A stretch of 54,539 bases of DNA from an uncultured Bacteroidaceae bacterium (GCA_939800445.1 CALNGU010000005.1:1-54539), one strand, 5' to 3'; counted from the stretch's first letter, positions 43,620 to 52,917 are shown. Made by a program: numbers and translations. The notes: generated by a model from the sequence alone, not told the origin.

Positions 43620-44257
43620 AGTGTTATGCTCTCGTCAAAGTCAAATTTCATCTTACGTCCCACCGACGTGACCACGGCGCAAGCACCGCGAGCGTCAAGC
43701 TCTTCGGCAAGGATGTCGGCGAGCATCGTGGCGTTGCTGTCGTCGAGATGGCTCACAGGCTCGTCCATAAACAGGAAATCGAATGGTTGGCACAGGGCGC
43801 GGATAAAGGCGACGCGCTGCTGTTGGCCGTATGACATCAGCGACACGGGGGTGTCCTCCTTGTCCGCTATGCCGAGGCGGTCGAAGAGGGTGTGGATGTC
43901 GTTGTCGTTTTTGTGGTGCGTGAGGTTGTTTTTCAAGCGGACGTTCTCGATGGCGGTCAGTTCGCCAAACAGCCTTAGTTCCTGGAACATCAGGCTCAGC
44001 GACGTGAGCCGCAGCCGTCGCCATGCGCTCTTGCCGAGCTTTGCAATGTCCGTCCCGTCAAACGTGATGCGCCCCGAGTAGTCGTTGCGGTAGCCGTAGA
44101 CGTAGGCACACAGCGATGATTTGCCCGTGCCGGAGGCTGCCTCGACAAGATATGTCCTGCCCCGCACAAAGGAATGCCGCCCGCCCCAGATGCCTGAGGC
44201 GGACGTGCGTCCCTTGAGTGCTGATGGCACTACGTTTTCAAACGTTATCTTATCCAC
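43616..44257 (-). CDS. ABC transporter ATP-binding protein with atypical signature motif
   Basis: A 213-residue LolD/FtsE-sized ATPase. Walker A is ASGTGKSS (about 41-48), the Q-loop glutamine is near 92 (FQELRLF), Walker B is FLFMDEP (161-167) with catalytic Glu166, and the D-loop is SHLDD. The signature is SYGQQQRVA (about 142-150) instead of LSGGQ. The H-loop position reads VVTSVGRK, with no switch histidine visible. It overlaps the DUF4836 lipoprotein gene upstream by eight bases and the permease gene downstream by four. Missing consensus residues suggest slow or mechanically coupled ATP turnover, but activity cannot be judged by eye. Confidence 0.88.
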   Translation of the reverse strand: MDKITFENVVPSALKGRTSASGIWGGRHSFVRGRTYLVEAASGTGKSSLCAYVYGYRNDYSGRITFDGTDIAKLGKSAWRRLRLTSLSLMFQELRLFGELTAIENVRLKNNLTHHKNDNDIHTLFDRLGIADKEDTPVSLMSYGQQQRVAFIRALCQPFDFLFMDEPVSHLDDSNATMLADILAEELDARGACAVVTSVGRKMKFDFDESITL

Positions 44258-45752
44258 GGTCTAAGTGAGCACCGATGAGCAAATCCGTGACTATTTTGAG
44301 AGGATTCTCATTGGAGTTGGTGTAGACAACCAGCTTCCCGCCGGCCAGGTCGGTGGCGTAAAGCTCGATATAATCAATGGATTTGAGCAAAGTGAACCCC
44401 GTGGTTCCCACCTCGTAGCGGAGGTTCTCGGCGAATGGCAGCATCATGAACGCCTTCATGTTGAACCCGACGTAGCCGTAGCTCCCACGTGCCGTGCCGG
44501 AATGCTTGTTGTCGGCGAATGATGGGTCGGCTGCTTTCAACCCTTCCCTGCTGTTTGGCGAGAGGGAGGCATAGAACTTGCCGTCCTCCATGCCGTAATA
44601 AATCGACAACATCTCGACGTTTGCCACATACTTGCCCTCGGCCACCTCGGTGCCACCAAGCTGTGCAGTCATCGTGTTCATTATGTCCTCGTTGCTGACC
44701 TCGGCGCACAAGACCACTTCGGGAATGAGGTTAAAGGAGTTTACACCTATCCCAATCTGCCCGTCGATAGTAGACAGCAGTCTGTCAAGGTCAAAGGGGA
44801 GGTCGAGTTGGTCGTACATATTGGCATACTCGGGATATTGCTCCAGCATCTTGGATACTGCCTTCCCGTCGATGGAGCAGAACAAAACACCCAACGCGTC
44901 CTGACCGAAGTAGTCCATCATCGTGCCGTCAACCTTGTCTACGTTGCTTGCATTCTCCTTTACCCACTTGTCCCACTCGCCTGTCTCCGAATGGTAGGAC
45001 CAGTCCGTCACGACCTTTCCGGCCTCGAAGGTCAACCCCACGATCCCGTCAACGTCGGCAAGAGGCATATCCTTGGGGAGTGACCCGTAGGCTTGTGCGT
45101 AGCCGCTCCCCTCCACAAGCTCCTCAAGCGAGAACATCATCGTCATGTCCGCGCCTAATGATGCCATCTTTTTGTAGGTGGCGGAGGTTGAGAAGTTGTC
45201 TTCCGTCTTTTCTTCCAGTTTGTTTTTCAGTGCGTCGAGGGATGTTGCAGCAGATGTTCCCCCATAAATCAAGGCGAATCCGTCGCCGATGGCCACGCCG
45301 ATCTCGTCGTCTTCACCTATCATATAGCCATTGTAGCTGGTGAATTTCATCGGGTCGCCACTGGTGTCGGTCACGTCGATGAGGTTCATGAATTTGTCTT
45401 TGTCCGAGAGTGCCATCACAAATCCACCATTGCCACGGTTGATGTCTTCCATCCAAAAATAGATGTCTTTGCTCAAGTCAAGGCCGGACTCGGCGGGGTC
45501 ATCGACGATGGATTTGACCAACTGCACGCCGGCACTGCCCAGCTCCTGCTCTGCACTGCTAATGATGGCATCTTTGACCTGTTGGTGCGACAAGACATCA
45601 CTCTTGTCAAGCAGCGATTGGACGTTAGTCCCCACAACCACCACTGCATCATCAGGGATGAAACGCAGGTAGTCATCGCTTTTCTTCTGGCACGAAGCGA
45701 CGAAAGCCAACGCCGCAATGGCCGCGAACACTGATAATTGTCTGAATCTCAT
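44250..45752 (-). CDS. DUF4836 family lipoprotein
   Basis: A 500-residue protein. The start at 45752 gives the lipoprotein signal RFRQLSVFAAIAALAFVASC (Cys about 21); a longer in-frame start has a poorer N-terminus. The mature region starts YLRFIPDDAVVVVGTNVQSLLDKSDV and contains several segments of the type DIYFWMEDINRGNGGFVMALSDKDKF, typical of DUF4836 proteins of Bacteroidota. Their function is unknown. Its 3' end overlaps the ABC ATPase gene by eight bases, and the ATPase overlaps the permease, so the three are translationally coupled. A functional link (for example a lipoprotein acting with an ABC machine) is inferred from this coupling. Confidence 0.85.
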   Translation of the reverse strand: MRFRQLSVFAAIAALAFVASCQKKSDDYLRFIPDDAVVVVGTNVQSLLDKSDVLSHQQVKDAIISSAEQELGSAGVQLVKSIVDDPAESGLDLSKDIYFWMEDINRGNGGFVMALSDKDKFMNLIDVTDTSGDPMKFTSYNGYMIGEDDEIGVAIGDGFALIYGGTSAATSLDALKNKLEEKTEDNFSTSATYKKMASLGADMTMMFSLEELVEGSGYAQAYGSLPKDMPLADVDGIVGLTFEAGKVVTDWSYHSETGEWDKWVKENASNVDKVDGTMMDYFGQDALGVLFCSIDGKAVSKMLEQYPEYANMYDQLDLPFDLDRLLSTIDGQIGIGVNSFNLIPEVVLCAEVSNEDIMNTMTAQLGGTEVAEGKYVANVEMLSIYYGMEDGKFYASLSPNSREGLKAADPSFADNKHSGTARGSYGYVGFNMKAFMMLPFAENLRYEVGTTGFTLLKSIDYIELYATDLAGGKLVVYTNSNENPLKIVTDLLIGAHLDRG

Positions 45753-45787
45753 AAAATCTGGAATTATAAAAGTTAGTAAACAGTCTC

Positions 45788-47080
45788 TCACGTAAACAGC
45801 CATGCCGCCGCCAACACACCGCCTCCCAGCACGATGACCAGCCCGAAAGAACCGAAAACAGCGCGTGCCGTCCGCCGCGACTTGCCCGAAAAGAGGTAGG
45901 CATAAACCATGTTGACCGCCACATTGGCGAGCATAGCCTGCAAGGAACAGCGCACTATGTCATCGATGCCAAGGTTGACGTTGCCGAAAAGGTTGAGCAC
46001 AAAAGGCGTGATGTCGCTTACCCCCGACACGAAGGACAGCACGTTGACACCGGAGTCACCGAAATACATATAGGTGAAGTGCGTAGCAAATGTGAACACC
46101 ACGAAAAGCAACGCAAAGATGAGTGCCACCTTGAACTCCAGCGGATTGCTCGTCTCCTCGCTCGACACCGTCCCGCCACGTGCATGATGCCGCCAGCGCA
46201 GGTGCATCGCGACCGATGTCGCAGCTGTGACGGCGCACATCACGAGCAGGTAGGGGTAGAGTTGCCCGAGCAAAGGCTTGCTGAAGATTGCCGCAAGGAA
46301 CAGGAATCGCAGGAACATCATCGCCACCGACATCAGCATGGCTGCGATGTATTCACGCTTCTCACCCTCGGCTGCCGTCTTGCAGTTGCGTGCCAGCACG
46401 ATGATGGTCGCCGTGCTGCTGTAGAGACCTCCCAGCAATCCCGACACCATGATGCCCGCCTCCTTGAAGACATACCGCCGCAAGAGGTAGGAAAAGTAGG
46501 ATATGCCCGACACCACCACCGTGGCCAGCCAGATGCTGTAAGGCGTGAGCGACACCCCGGCGACAAACGGTTTGTCGGGCAGCATCGGGAGCACGATGCC
46601 GGCGATGGCGAGGAATTTGGCGAGGGTCAGCATCTCGTCGTTGTTCATCCTCTGCACCAGCTCGGTGAAGGTGTGCTTCATCTCGGCCAGCATCAGGACG
46701 GCGACGACGACAGTCACCGAGAGCCACGACGGCTGGGTGTACACTATCGGCGCGAGGCAGTAGGTTATCAGCGCGATGATTATCGACGTGACCCCGTAGA
46801 CATCATGCCGCAGCTGTTTCACCAGGTAGTTTGTCGCCAGCAGCAGCCCGACAATCGCGCCGCCTCCGATGAAAAGGGTGAAATCATCAGGTGACAGGAT
46901 GTAGAGCAAGTACCCCAGGATGCCGATGAACGTGAACGTGCGGTCCGTGCCGAACACTGTCGTCTCGCCCTCCCTTTTCAACGCGATGCGGCGTTGGGAC
47001 AATCCGATGAGAAGGGCGAACAATGCGACCAGGACAAAGTTCACAAAATCCTGCGGGAGGTAGGCGTACAGTTTTTCCAT
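45788..47080 (-). CDS. MgtC/SapB-DUF4010 family membrane protein
   Basis: A 430-residue integral membrane protein with about ten to twelve hydrophobic helices. The N-terminal part (about 10-130) carries the MgtC/SapB-like pattern ALLIGLSQRRIALKREGE...FTFIGILGYLLYIL, and the rest corresponds to the DUF4010 domain, including GLLGGLYSSTATIIVLARNCK. Such proteins are annotated as putative transporters, but no substrate is established. It lies between the CYTH gene (29-bp gap) and the DUF4836 gene (35-bp gap) in the same-strand cluster. Confidence 0.85.
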   Translation of the reverse strand: MEKLYAYLPQDFVNFVLVALFALLIGLSQRRIALKREGETTVFGTDRTFTFIGILGYLLYILSPDDFTLFIGGGAIVGLLLATNYLVKQLRHDVYGVTSIIIALITYCLAPIVYTQPSWLSVTVVVAVLMLAEMKHTFTELVQRMNNDEMLTLAKFLAIAGIVLPMLPDKPFVAGVSLTPYSIWLATVVVSGISYFSYLLRRYVFKEAGIMVSGLLGGLYSSTATIIVLARNCKTAAEGEKREYIAAMLMSVAMMFLRFLFLAAIFSKPLLGQLYPYLLVMCAVTAATSVAMHLRWRHHARGGTVSSEETSNPLEFKVALIFALLFVVFTFATHFTYMYFGDSGVNVLSFVSGVSDITPFVLNLFGNVNLGIDDIVRCSLQAMLANVAVNMVYAYLFSGKSRRTARAVFGSFGLVIVLGGGVLAAAWLFT

Positions 47081-47109
47081 ATCACGTCCCCGTGTTTTTC
47101 ACCCGATGT

Positions 47110-47583
47110 TCAGCCATTGCCCCACGTCGAGTAGGGGTGCTTCATCAGGTTTGAGTTGTAGTAGCGTGCGTCACCCGTCACCTCTTCACCGAGGAACGGC
47201 GGACGCTCGAATGCTTCATCCTCACTGCCAAGCTCTATCTCGGCGACGACAAGTCCGTCGTTTTCGCCGTGGAATTCGTCCACTTCCACCACGTGCTTGC
47301 CGTTCCGCACCAGGTGGCGCGTCTTGTCGATGAACCCTCCGTCGCACAGTTTGAGCATCTGCTCGGCATCGTCGGGGCTCAGCTCCGTTTCCCATTCGTA
47401 GCGGCTCATGCCCCCGTCGTCGGACGGGCCTTTTATCGTCAGCGTCCCCACGCCGTCACGCAGGCGGACACGCACCGTGCGGCCGTGGTCGGCACAGATA
47501 TATCCTTGCTTTATCCTCAAATGTGCGTAGGCAAGTGGTTTGTAGTCGCCCGTGACGAGGAACTTGCGTTCAATCTCCGTCAT
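47110..47583 (-). CDS. CYTH domain protein (triphosphate tunnel metalloenzyme-like)
   Basis: A 157-residue CYTH protein. The signature EIERKFLV is at residues 3-10, followed by the alternating charged residues of the tunnel: TVRVRLRD, LTIKGPS, YEWETEL, KTRHLV, VEVDEFHGENDGLVVAEIELGSEDE. Family members hydrolyse inorganic triphosphate or act as class IV adenylate cyclases; bacterial ones of this size are most often triphosphatases. Its start codon overlaps the stop of the 43-codon small gene upstream, and MgtC/DUF4010 follows. Confidence 0.88.
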   Translation of the reverse strand: MTEIERKFLVTGDYKPLAYAHLRIKQGYICADHGRTVRVRLRDGVGTLTIKGPSDDGGMSRYEWETELSPDDAEQMLKLCDGGFIDKTRHLVRNGKHVVEVDEFHGENDGLVVAEIELGSEDEAFERPPFLGEEVTGDARYYNSNLMKHPYSTWGNG

Positions 47584-47711
47584 AGGAAGATTGAGAAAGC
47601 GGCAATCAGGATGACAGCCAGCACCACCATGACTATGATGATGTTGCGGAATATCTTGTTGGCGCGTTCCTCCTCGCGTTGGGCTCTTGCCTCTCTTCTT
47701 TTGTTGCTCAT
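47580..47711 (-). CDS. Small membrane protein of 43 residues, coupled to the CYTH gene
   Basis: A short gene: a strongly charged N-terminus (SNKRREARAQREEERANK) followed by one hydrophobic helix (about 22-43, IIIVMVVLAVILIAAF). The stop codon overlaps the CYTH start (TCAT on the plus strand, 47580-47583), and a -7 promoter element lies 31 bases upstream of its ATG. These features support a real gene. It would be a single-pass protein with a cytoplasmic charged tail. Its function is not known. Confidence 0.75.
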   Translation of the reverse strand: MSNKRREARAQREEERANKIFRNIIIVMVVLAVILIAAFSIFL

Positions 47712-47741
47712 GGTCTTTTGCCGTTTAAAAGTTAACGAAAC

Positions 47742-47770
47742 CAAAGTTAGTGAATTTTAATCCTAATAGG
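47742..47770 (-). promoter_or_regulatory. Promoter of the minus-strand seven-gene cluster
   Basis: Minus-strand TAACTTTG (47742-47749) matches TAnnTTTG. A GTTG at 47771-47774 lies 21 bases further upstream as a possible -33 element. Genes from the 43-residue protein to vsr follow with short gaps or overlaps and no obvious terminator. Confidence 0.6.
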
Positions 47771-47901
47771 CAACTATTCGCCGACAAAAATGACTGTTTG
47801 TCCGTCTCTTCCGCCTTTGCCGTCACGCCGTGCCGTGCCGCCATGCGCTGATGTTGCGGCCGTCGCCTTGCAAATTGCCGGCGGCACGCCGGGAAAAGTC
47901 T

Positions 47902-47981
47902 ATTTTTAGGTTAAATCTATAAAAACTTAGGCTGCAACTATATATTTGCAGCCTGAAATTATATAGTTTTAGTCTAAAAAT
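47902..47981. repeat. 80-bp quasi-palindrome in a divergent intergenic region
   Basis: Three blocks are mirrored about a centre at 47941/47942: ATTTTTAG (47902-47909) with CTAAAAAT (47974-47981); CTATA with TATAG; and AGGCTGCA (47929-47936) with TGCAGCCT (47947-47954). The intervening bases match only partly. The centre contains TATATTTG (47941-47948), a match to the -7 promoter element on the plus strand. It could be an operator, a small-RNA gene or a paired binding site. It is unrelated to the 22-bp arrays. Confidence 0.7.
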
Positions 47982-48176
47982 AAAGTTTGTTCGGCGAGCC
48001 GCAGGGTTTCCCGTCCGTGCCGTGCCTTTTGCTCCCTTTGCCCCGGGTGTGAGGTGGGTGGCTGCTGTCGGATGTCTGCCGCCGATGCGATAAAGTCTCT
48101 TATTGGTTAATATACGTTAACAGTGTGAAGCCGTGCGGCATTTTATTTGCTAATTTGCATAAAATTAGGGTAAACT

Positions 48177-49103
48177 ATGCCGACAGGCGAAAGCAATGAC
48201 ATTGACATGGGACGTTCCGTCTGCCGCCGCTGCCCCCTTTGCGGGTCGGAGGAGGTGGAAGTAGCGATGAGATGCACCGACCATTTCGTCTCGGGGGAGG
48301 TTTTCCCCGTGTGCGCCTGCAAATCGTGCGGTTTTCACTTCACCGGTGACGTGCCGGCTGCTGATGAGATGGGGCGTTACTACCAGTCGTGCGACTACAT
48401 CTCGCATTCCGACACGTCGCGTGGCCTGGTCAACAAGGTCTATCACCTGGTGCGGTGGCTGATGCTCAGGGAGAAGAGCGGCCTGGTGTCGCACTTCACC
48501 GGCAAACGGCAGGGCCGTGTGCTCGACTATGGGGCGGGCACGGGCTATTTTGCCAACCGCATGAGGCAGGTGGGCTGGGAGGTCGAGGCTGTCGAGCCGG
48601 GTGACTCGGCTCGCGCATTCGCTTTTGCGCATTTCGGCATCAAGATGCGTGTGCCGGGTGATTTGGAGGGTTTTGCTCCAGGGAGCTTCGACTGTGTGAC
48701 GTTGTGGCACGTGCTCGAGCACGTCGCCGACCTGCATGACAAGATGGATTGCTTTGCCCGCCTGTTGTCGCCCGATGGCCTGCTGGTGTTGGCGTTGCCC
48801 AACCGCACGTCCTACGATGCCCGTCGCTATGGCGACGCATGGGCTGCCTGGGATGTGCCTCGCCACTTGTGGCACTTTGCACCCAGCGACGTGTTGCGTC
48901 TGGGCAATGCGCACGGTTTCAGCCTTGTAGAGATGCTGCCGATGCACTTTGACGCTTTCTACATCTCGATGATGAGCGAGAAGGGCAGGGGGGCGCGTCT
49001 CCCGTTCCTGCGTGGTCTTGTGGCGGGGACGGCGGCTTTGATGCGCACCTTGGCAAACAAGGAGCGGAGCAGCTCGTTGATTTATGTGATGAAAAAGAAG
49101 TGA
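48177..49103 (+). CDS. Class I SAM-dependent methyltransferase with N-terminal zinc ribbon
   Basis: A 308-residue protein. Residues about 17-60 form a zinc-ribbon-like module with CPLCGS and CACKSCG (two CxxC-type pairs). The Rossmann methyltransferase domain follows, with motif I VLDYGAGTGYFANRM, the acidic residue in VEAVEPG, and CVTLWHVLEHVADLHDKM...GLLVLALPN. It resembles Methyltransf_23 enzymes that often act on small molecules, sugars or lipids. The substrate is unknown. It is 3 bp upstream of ftsX and probably starts the seven-gene operon ending in folK. Confidence 0.85.
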   Translation: MPTGESNDIDMGRSVCRRCPLCGSEEVEVAMRCTDHFVSGEVFPVCACKSCGFHFTGDVPAADEMGRYYQSCDYISHSDTSRGLVNKVYHLVRWLMLREKSGLVSHFTGKRQGRVLDYGAGTGYFANRMRQVGWEVEAVEPGDSARAFAFAHFGIKMRVPGDLEGFAPGSFDCVTLWHVLEHVADLHDKMDCFARLLSPDGLLVLALPNRTSYDARRYGDAWAAWDVPRHLWHFAPSDVLRLGNAHGFSLVEMLPMHFDAFYISMMSEKGRGARLPFLRGLVAGTAALMRTLANKERSSSLIYVMKKK

Positions 49104-49106
49104 ACG

Positions 49107-49994
49107 ATGGCCAAGTCCAGGACATATAGGCGCAAGTCCCGGTTGTCGCCGGGGCTGCAATTCGTGACATCGGGTTTCAGCACGATGATGGTGTTGCTGT
49201 TGCTCGGTCTTGTCGTGTTTTTCGTCATGTCCGCCCGCAACCTCTCGGTGTATGTGCGTGAGAACCTCGCGTTCTCGGTGCTGTTGTCGGACGACATGAA
49301 CGTGACAAACATCATGCAACTCAAGGAGGAACTCGACGCGCAGCCGTTTGTCAAAAGCACTGTCTACATCTCCAAGGAGCAGGCCCTTGCCGAGGAGACC
49401 GAGGCATTGGGGATGGACCCCACGGAGTTCATCGGTTACAACCCCTTCTCGGCATCGATAGAGATAAGGCTCAACGCCGCGTATGCGAATGTCGATAGCA
49501 TAGCAAAGATTGAGTCGTCCCTCCGCCAGAAGAGCGACATCAATGACATCCTATACCAAAAAGACCTCATTGAGTCTGTCAACCGCAACATCGGACGCAT
49601 CAGCATCGTCCTCACGGTGCTGGCGGCTTTCCTCGCGTTCATCTCATTCGCATTGATAAACAACACCATCAGGTTGTCCATCTATTCCAACCGTTTCATC
49701 ATAAACACGATGAAGCTGGTCGGAGCCAGTTGGGGCTTCATCCGACGTCCATTCGTGGCACGTCACGTGTGGGCCGGGGTGGTGGCGGCGTTTTTTGCCA
49801 ATGCCCTGCTCGGTGCGGGCATCTGGATGCTGTTGCGCTATGAACCGCAGCTGGTGTCGGTCGTCACTCCTCAGGTGATGGCGGTGGTGGGGGCGAGTGT
49901 CTTTGCGGCAGGCATCCTGCTCACGTTCCTTTGTGCCACGGTGTCGCTCAACGGATTCCTGAGGATGAAGAGCCGTGACCTGTACAATATCTGA
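49107..49994 (+). CDS. ftsX: Cell division protein FtsX
   Basis: A 295-residue permease-like protein with one N-terminal helix (about 27-47), a small extracytoplasmic domain (about 50-170, with VYISKEQALAEE) and three C-terminal helices (about 170-195, 222-245, 255-285). INNTIRLSIYSNRFIINTMKLVGAS is the conserved cytoplasmic loop of FtsX. With FtsE (not in this window) it activates septal peptidoglycan hydrolysis. It is co-transcribed with DUF3098 and uppP, a common Bacteroidota arrangement. Confidence 0.92.
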   Translation: MAKSRTYRRKSRLSPGLQFVTSGFSTMMVLLLLGLVVFFVMSARNLSVYVRENLAFSVLLSDDMNVTNIMQLKEELDAQPFVKSTVYISKEQALAEETEALGMDPTEFIGYNPFSASIEIRLNAAYANVDSIAKIESSLRQKSDINDILYQKDLIESVNRNIGRISIVLTVLAAFLAFISFALINNTIRLSIYSNRFIINTMKLVGASWGFIRRPFVARHVWAGVVAAFFANALLGAGIWMLLRYEPQLVSVVTPQVMAVVGASVFAAGILLTFLCATVSLNGFLRMKSRDLYNI

Positions 49995-50022
49995 CAAAAC
50001 ATAAAATACAACACTCAATAGA

Positions 50023-50301
50023 ATGAAGGATAAAAGAAATTTGGCTTTTAGTAAAAAGAACTACATCCTGATAGCTGTCGGGATGGCAATCGTCATCATC
50101 GGCTTTTTGTTGATGATAACGCCGGCTTCCACCGAGACCCATTTTGAGGAAAGCATATTCAGCGCGAGGGCGATAAAGGTTGCTCCTGCGGTTTGCTTCT
50201 TTGGTTTCCTTTTCGTGATCTACGGCATAATGGCGCGCACCAAGGATGTTTCCCCTGCGGACAGCGATGTCGCTCCTAAAAGCAAGGGAGGGGCTGAGTG
50301 A
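50023..50301 (+). CDS. DUF3098 family small membrane protein
   Basis: A 92-residue protein with [23 protein letters not shown] (first helix about 14-32) and a second helix (about 52-70, [19 protein letters not shown]), the pattern of DUF3098. It is regularly found between ftsX and uppP in this phylum. Its function is unknown; an envelope role is inferred from its neighbours. Its stop overlaps the uppP start codon by one base (TGATG). Confidence 0.9.
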   Translation: MKDKRNLAFSKKNYILIAVGMAIVIIGFLLMITPASTETHFEESIFSARAIKVAPAVCFFGFLFVIYGIMARTKDVSPADSDVAPKSKGGAE

Positions 50302-51119
50302 TGGACAGTTTGCAGGCTCTCATACTCGGTTTGTTGCAAGGGCTGACGGAGTATCTGCCGGTGAGCAGTTCCGGACACTTGGCCATCGGCTCGGCACTCT
50401 TCGGCATAGAGGCTGAAGAGAGCATGGCGTTCACAATCGCCGTCCACGTCGCCACGGTGCTGAGCACGCTCGTGATACTTTGGAAGGAAGTGGCCTGGCT
50501 GTTCAAAGACCTCGGCCATTACTGCGCACATCCATCGCAGGGACTCAACGACGGGACGCGCTACACGCTCAACATCATCGTCTCGATGATACCGGTCGGC
50601 ATCATCGGCCTCTTTTTCAAAGACAAGGTGGAGGAGGTGTTCGGCTCGGGATTGCTCATCGTCGGGTTGATGTTGTTGCTGACTGCCGTGCTGCTGACCT
50701 TGTCCTACTATTGGTCTTCGGGGAAGAAAAAGTCGATTTCGATGCTTGATGCTTTCATCATCGGGCTGTCCCAGGCTGTTGCCGTCCTGCCCGGCCTGTC
50801 ACGGTCGGGGACGACCATAGCCACGGGGCTGCTCCTCGGCAACCGAAAGGACAATATGGCGCAGTTCTCATTTCTGATGGTGATTCCGCCTATATTGGGT
50901 GAGGCTGTACTTAACATAATAGATATGGTGAAGAATGGCGTTGGCGCGCTCGGCATAGAGCCGATGCCGTTGCTCGTGGGCTTCGTTGCCGCATTCGTCT
51001 CGGGCTGCCTTGCCTGCAAGTGGATGATAAACATCGTGCGTCGCGGCAAGTTGATATACTTCGCCATATACTGCGCCGTGGTCGGGGCTGCCACCATAAT
51101 TTATAACTACGTCATTTGA
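50301..51119 (+). CDS. uppP: Undecaprenyl-diphosphatase (UppP/BacA)
   Basis: A 272-residue inner-membrane phosphatase that recycles undecaprenyl diphosphate, the lipid carrier for peptidoglycan and surface polysaccharides. The conserved [16 protein letters not shown] (about 13-28) and [18 protein letters not shown] motifs are both present, along with eight hydrophobic segments. ATG 50301 overlaps the DUF3098 stop; a GTG one codon earlier is also in frame. Confidence 0.95.
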   Translation: MDSLQALILGLLQGLTEYLPVSSSGHLAIGSALFGIEAEESMAFTIAVHVATVLSTLVILWKEVAWLFKDLGHYCAHPSQGLNDGTRYTLNIIVSMIPVGIIGLFFKDKVEEVFGSGLLIVGLMLLLTAVLLTLSYYWSSGKKKSISMLDAFIIGLSQAVAVLPGLSRSGTTIATGLLLGNRKDNMAQFSFLMVIPPILGEAVLNIIDMVKNGVGALGIEPMPLLVGFVAAFVSGCLACKWMINIVRRGKLIYFAIYCAVVGAATIIYNYVI

Positions 51120-51126
51120 AACGCGG

Positions 51127-51834
51127 ATGGATTTCAACGCAGGGGAGATTCTCTACATAAACAAACCCTACCGATGGACATCCTTTGACGTGGTGGGGAA
51201 GTTGCGCATTGCCATTTGCCGCAGGATTGGCCAGAAGAAACTCAAGGTGGGCCATGCCGGCACGCTCGACCCTCTCGCCACAGGGGTTATGATCGTCTGC
51301 ACGGGCAAGGCGACCAAACGCATAGAGGAGTTGCAGGCAGGGACGAAAGAGTACGTGGCAACTCTCCGCCTCGGGGCGACCACCCCCTCGTTTGACCTGG
51401 AGCATGAGGTCGATGCCACCTATCCGACCGCCCACATCACGCGTCCCATGGTCGAGGAAGTCCTAAAGTCGTTTGTCGGGACAATAGAGCAAGTGCCGCC
51501 GGCATTCTCGGCCTGCATGGTCGATGGCAAACGTGCCTACCAGCTTGCCCGCAAGGGAAAGGACGTGGAATTGAAGCCCAAGACGCTGACGATAGACGAA
51601 CTGGAGCTGATGGACTACTCCATGCCCGACATCAAACTGCGTGTCGTGTGCAGCAAAGGCACCTATATCCGTGCTTTGGCGCGTGACATCGGCATCGCCT
51701 TGCAGAGCGGGGCGCACCTTGTCGCACTGGAGCGAACCAAGGTGGGCGATGTCACGCTCGATGACTGCATGACCCCCGAGGATTTCATCAGTGCCCTCGA
51801 CTATATGCAAATAGAGAACCAGGAAAACAGTTAG
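51127..51834 (+). CDS. truB: tRNA pseudouridine(55) synthase (TruB)
   Basis: A 235-residue enzyme that makes pseudouridine 55 in the T-loop of tRNAs. The catalytic aspartate is in KVGHAGTLDPLATGVM (about residue 47); KEYVATLRLGATTPSFD, VPPAFSACMVDGKRAY, CSKGTYIRALARDIG and the basic segments between them are typical. It lies 7 bp after uppP and 24 bp before queA. Confidence 0.96.
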   Translation: MDFNAGEILYINKPYRWTSFDVVGKLRIAICRRIGQKKLKVGHAGTLDPLATGVMIVCTGKATKRIEELQAGTKEYVATLRLGATTPSFDLEHEVDATYPTAHITRPMVEEVLKSFVGTIEQVPPAFSACMVDGKRAYQLARKGKDVELKPKTLTIDELELMDYSMPDIKLRVVCSKGTYIRALARDIGIALQSGAHLVALERTKVGDVTLDDCMTPEDFISALDYMQIENQENS

Positions 51835-51858
51835 GAAACAACTCAAAAGACATAAAAC

Positions 51859-52914
51859 ATGAAACTGTCGCAATTCAACTACAAGCTGCCCGAAGACCGC
51901 ATCGCCTTGCACCCGTCGTTCTACCGCGACGAGGCGAAGCTCATGGTCTTGCACAAAAAGAGCGAGAGCATCGAGCACAAGGTCTTCAAGGACATCATTG
52001 ATTATTTTGATGAGAAGGATGTTTTCATCTTTAATGACACCAAGGTCTTCCCGGCCCGCCTCTATGGCAACAAGGAAAAGACCGGGGCACGCATAGAGGT
52101 GTTCCTCCTGCGTGAGTTGAACGAGGACTTGCGTCTCTGGGATGTCCTTGTTGACCCGGCACGCAAGATAAGGATAGGCAACAAGCTCTACTTCGGTGAT
52201 GACGACTCTATGGTCGCCGAGGTCATAGACAACACCACGTCGCGAGGCAGGACGTTGAGGTTCTTGTACGACGGCACGCACGATGAGTTCAAGCGTGCTT
52301 TGTATGCACTCGGCGAACCACCGCTCCCGTCATTCATCAAACGTCCCGTCGAGCAGGAGGATGAAGAGCGTTTCCAAACCATCTTCGCACGCAACGAGGG
52401 GGCTGTCACTGCCCCGACGGCAGGGCTTCACTTCAGTAGAGAACTGATGAAGCGCATGGAGATAAAGGGCATCGACCCGGCTTTCATCACACTCCATGCT
52501 GGCTTGGGCAATTTCCGCGAGATAGATGTGGAGGATCTCACCAAGCACAAGATGGATTCCGAGCAGATGTTTGTCACCGACGAGGCGGCCGACATAGTGA
52601 ACCGTGCCAAGGACAGCGGCAGGCAAGTTTGCGCGATAGGCACGACGGTCATCCGCGCGACCGAGACTGCAGCAGGGACTGAGGGGCATCTCAAACCCTA
52701 CGAAGGTTGGACCAATAAATTTATATTCCCCCCCTATGAGTTCTCGGTGGCGACTGCCATGGTCTCCAACTTCCATCTGCCGCTCTCGACGCTCCTGATG
52801 ATTGTCACGGCATTCGGCGGCTACAACTTTGTCATGCACGCTTATGACGAGGCGTTGAAGGAGGGCTATATGTTTGGCACCTACGGCGATGCCATGTTGA
52901 TACTCAACGATTGA
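51859..52914 (+). CDS. queA: S-adenosylmethionine:tRNA ribosyltransferase-isomerase (QueA)
   Basis: A 351-residue enzyme that transfers the ribosyl part of SAM to preQ1 in tRNA to form epoxyqueuosine. Seen: [97 protein letters not shown] and the C-terminal GDAMLIL. It uses SAM, and metK lies about 700 bp downstream under a separate promoter. Confidence 0.97.
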   Translation: MKLSQFNYKLPEDRIALHPSFYRDEAKLMVLHKKSESIEHKVFKDIIDYFDEKDVFIFNDTKVFPARLYGNKEKTGARIEVFLLRELNEDLRLWDVLVDPARKIRIGNKLYFGDDDSMVAEVIDNTTSRGRTLRFLYDGTHDEFKRALYALGEPPLPSFIKRPVEQEDEERFQTIFARNEGAVTAPTAGLHFSRELMKRMEIKGIDPAFITLHAGLGNFREIDVEDLTKHKMDSEQMFVTDEAADIVNRAKDSGRQVCAIGTTVIRATETAAGTEGHLKPYEGWTNKFIFPPYEFSVATAMVSNFHLPLSTLLMIVTAFGGYNFVMHAYDEALKEGYMFGTYGDAMLILND

Positions 52915-52917
52915 CCC

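Larger units (their letters stand above)
47712..48176. other. 465-bp divergent intergenic region
   Basis: Apart from the minus-strand promoter and the 80-bp quasi-palindrome, the segment 47771-47900 is GC-rich without structure that I can identify, and 48100-48176 is AT-rich. The promoter of the methyltransferase-ftsX cluster is expected there; only inexact matches to TAnnTTTG are seen. Confidence 0.55.
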
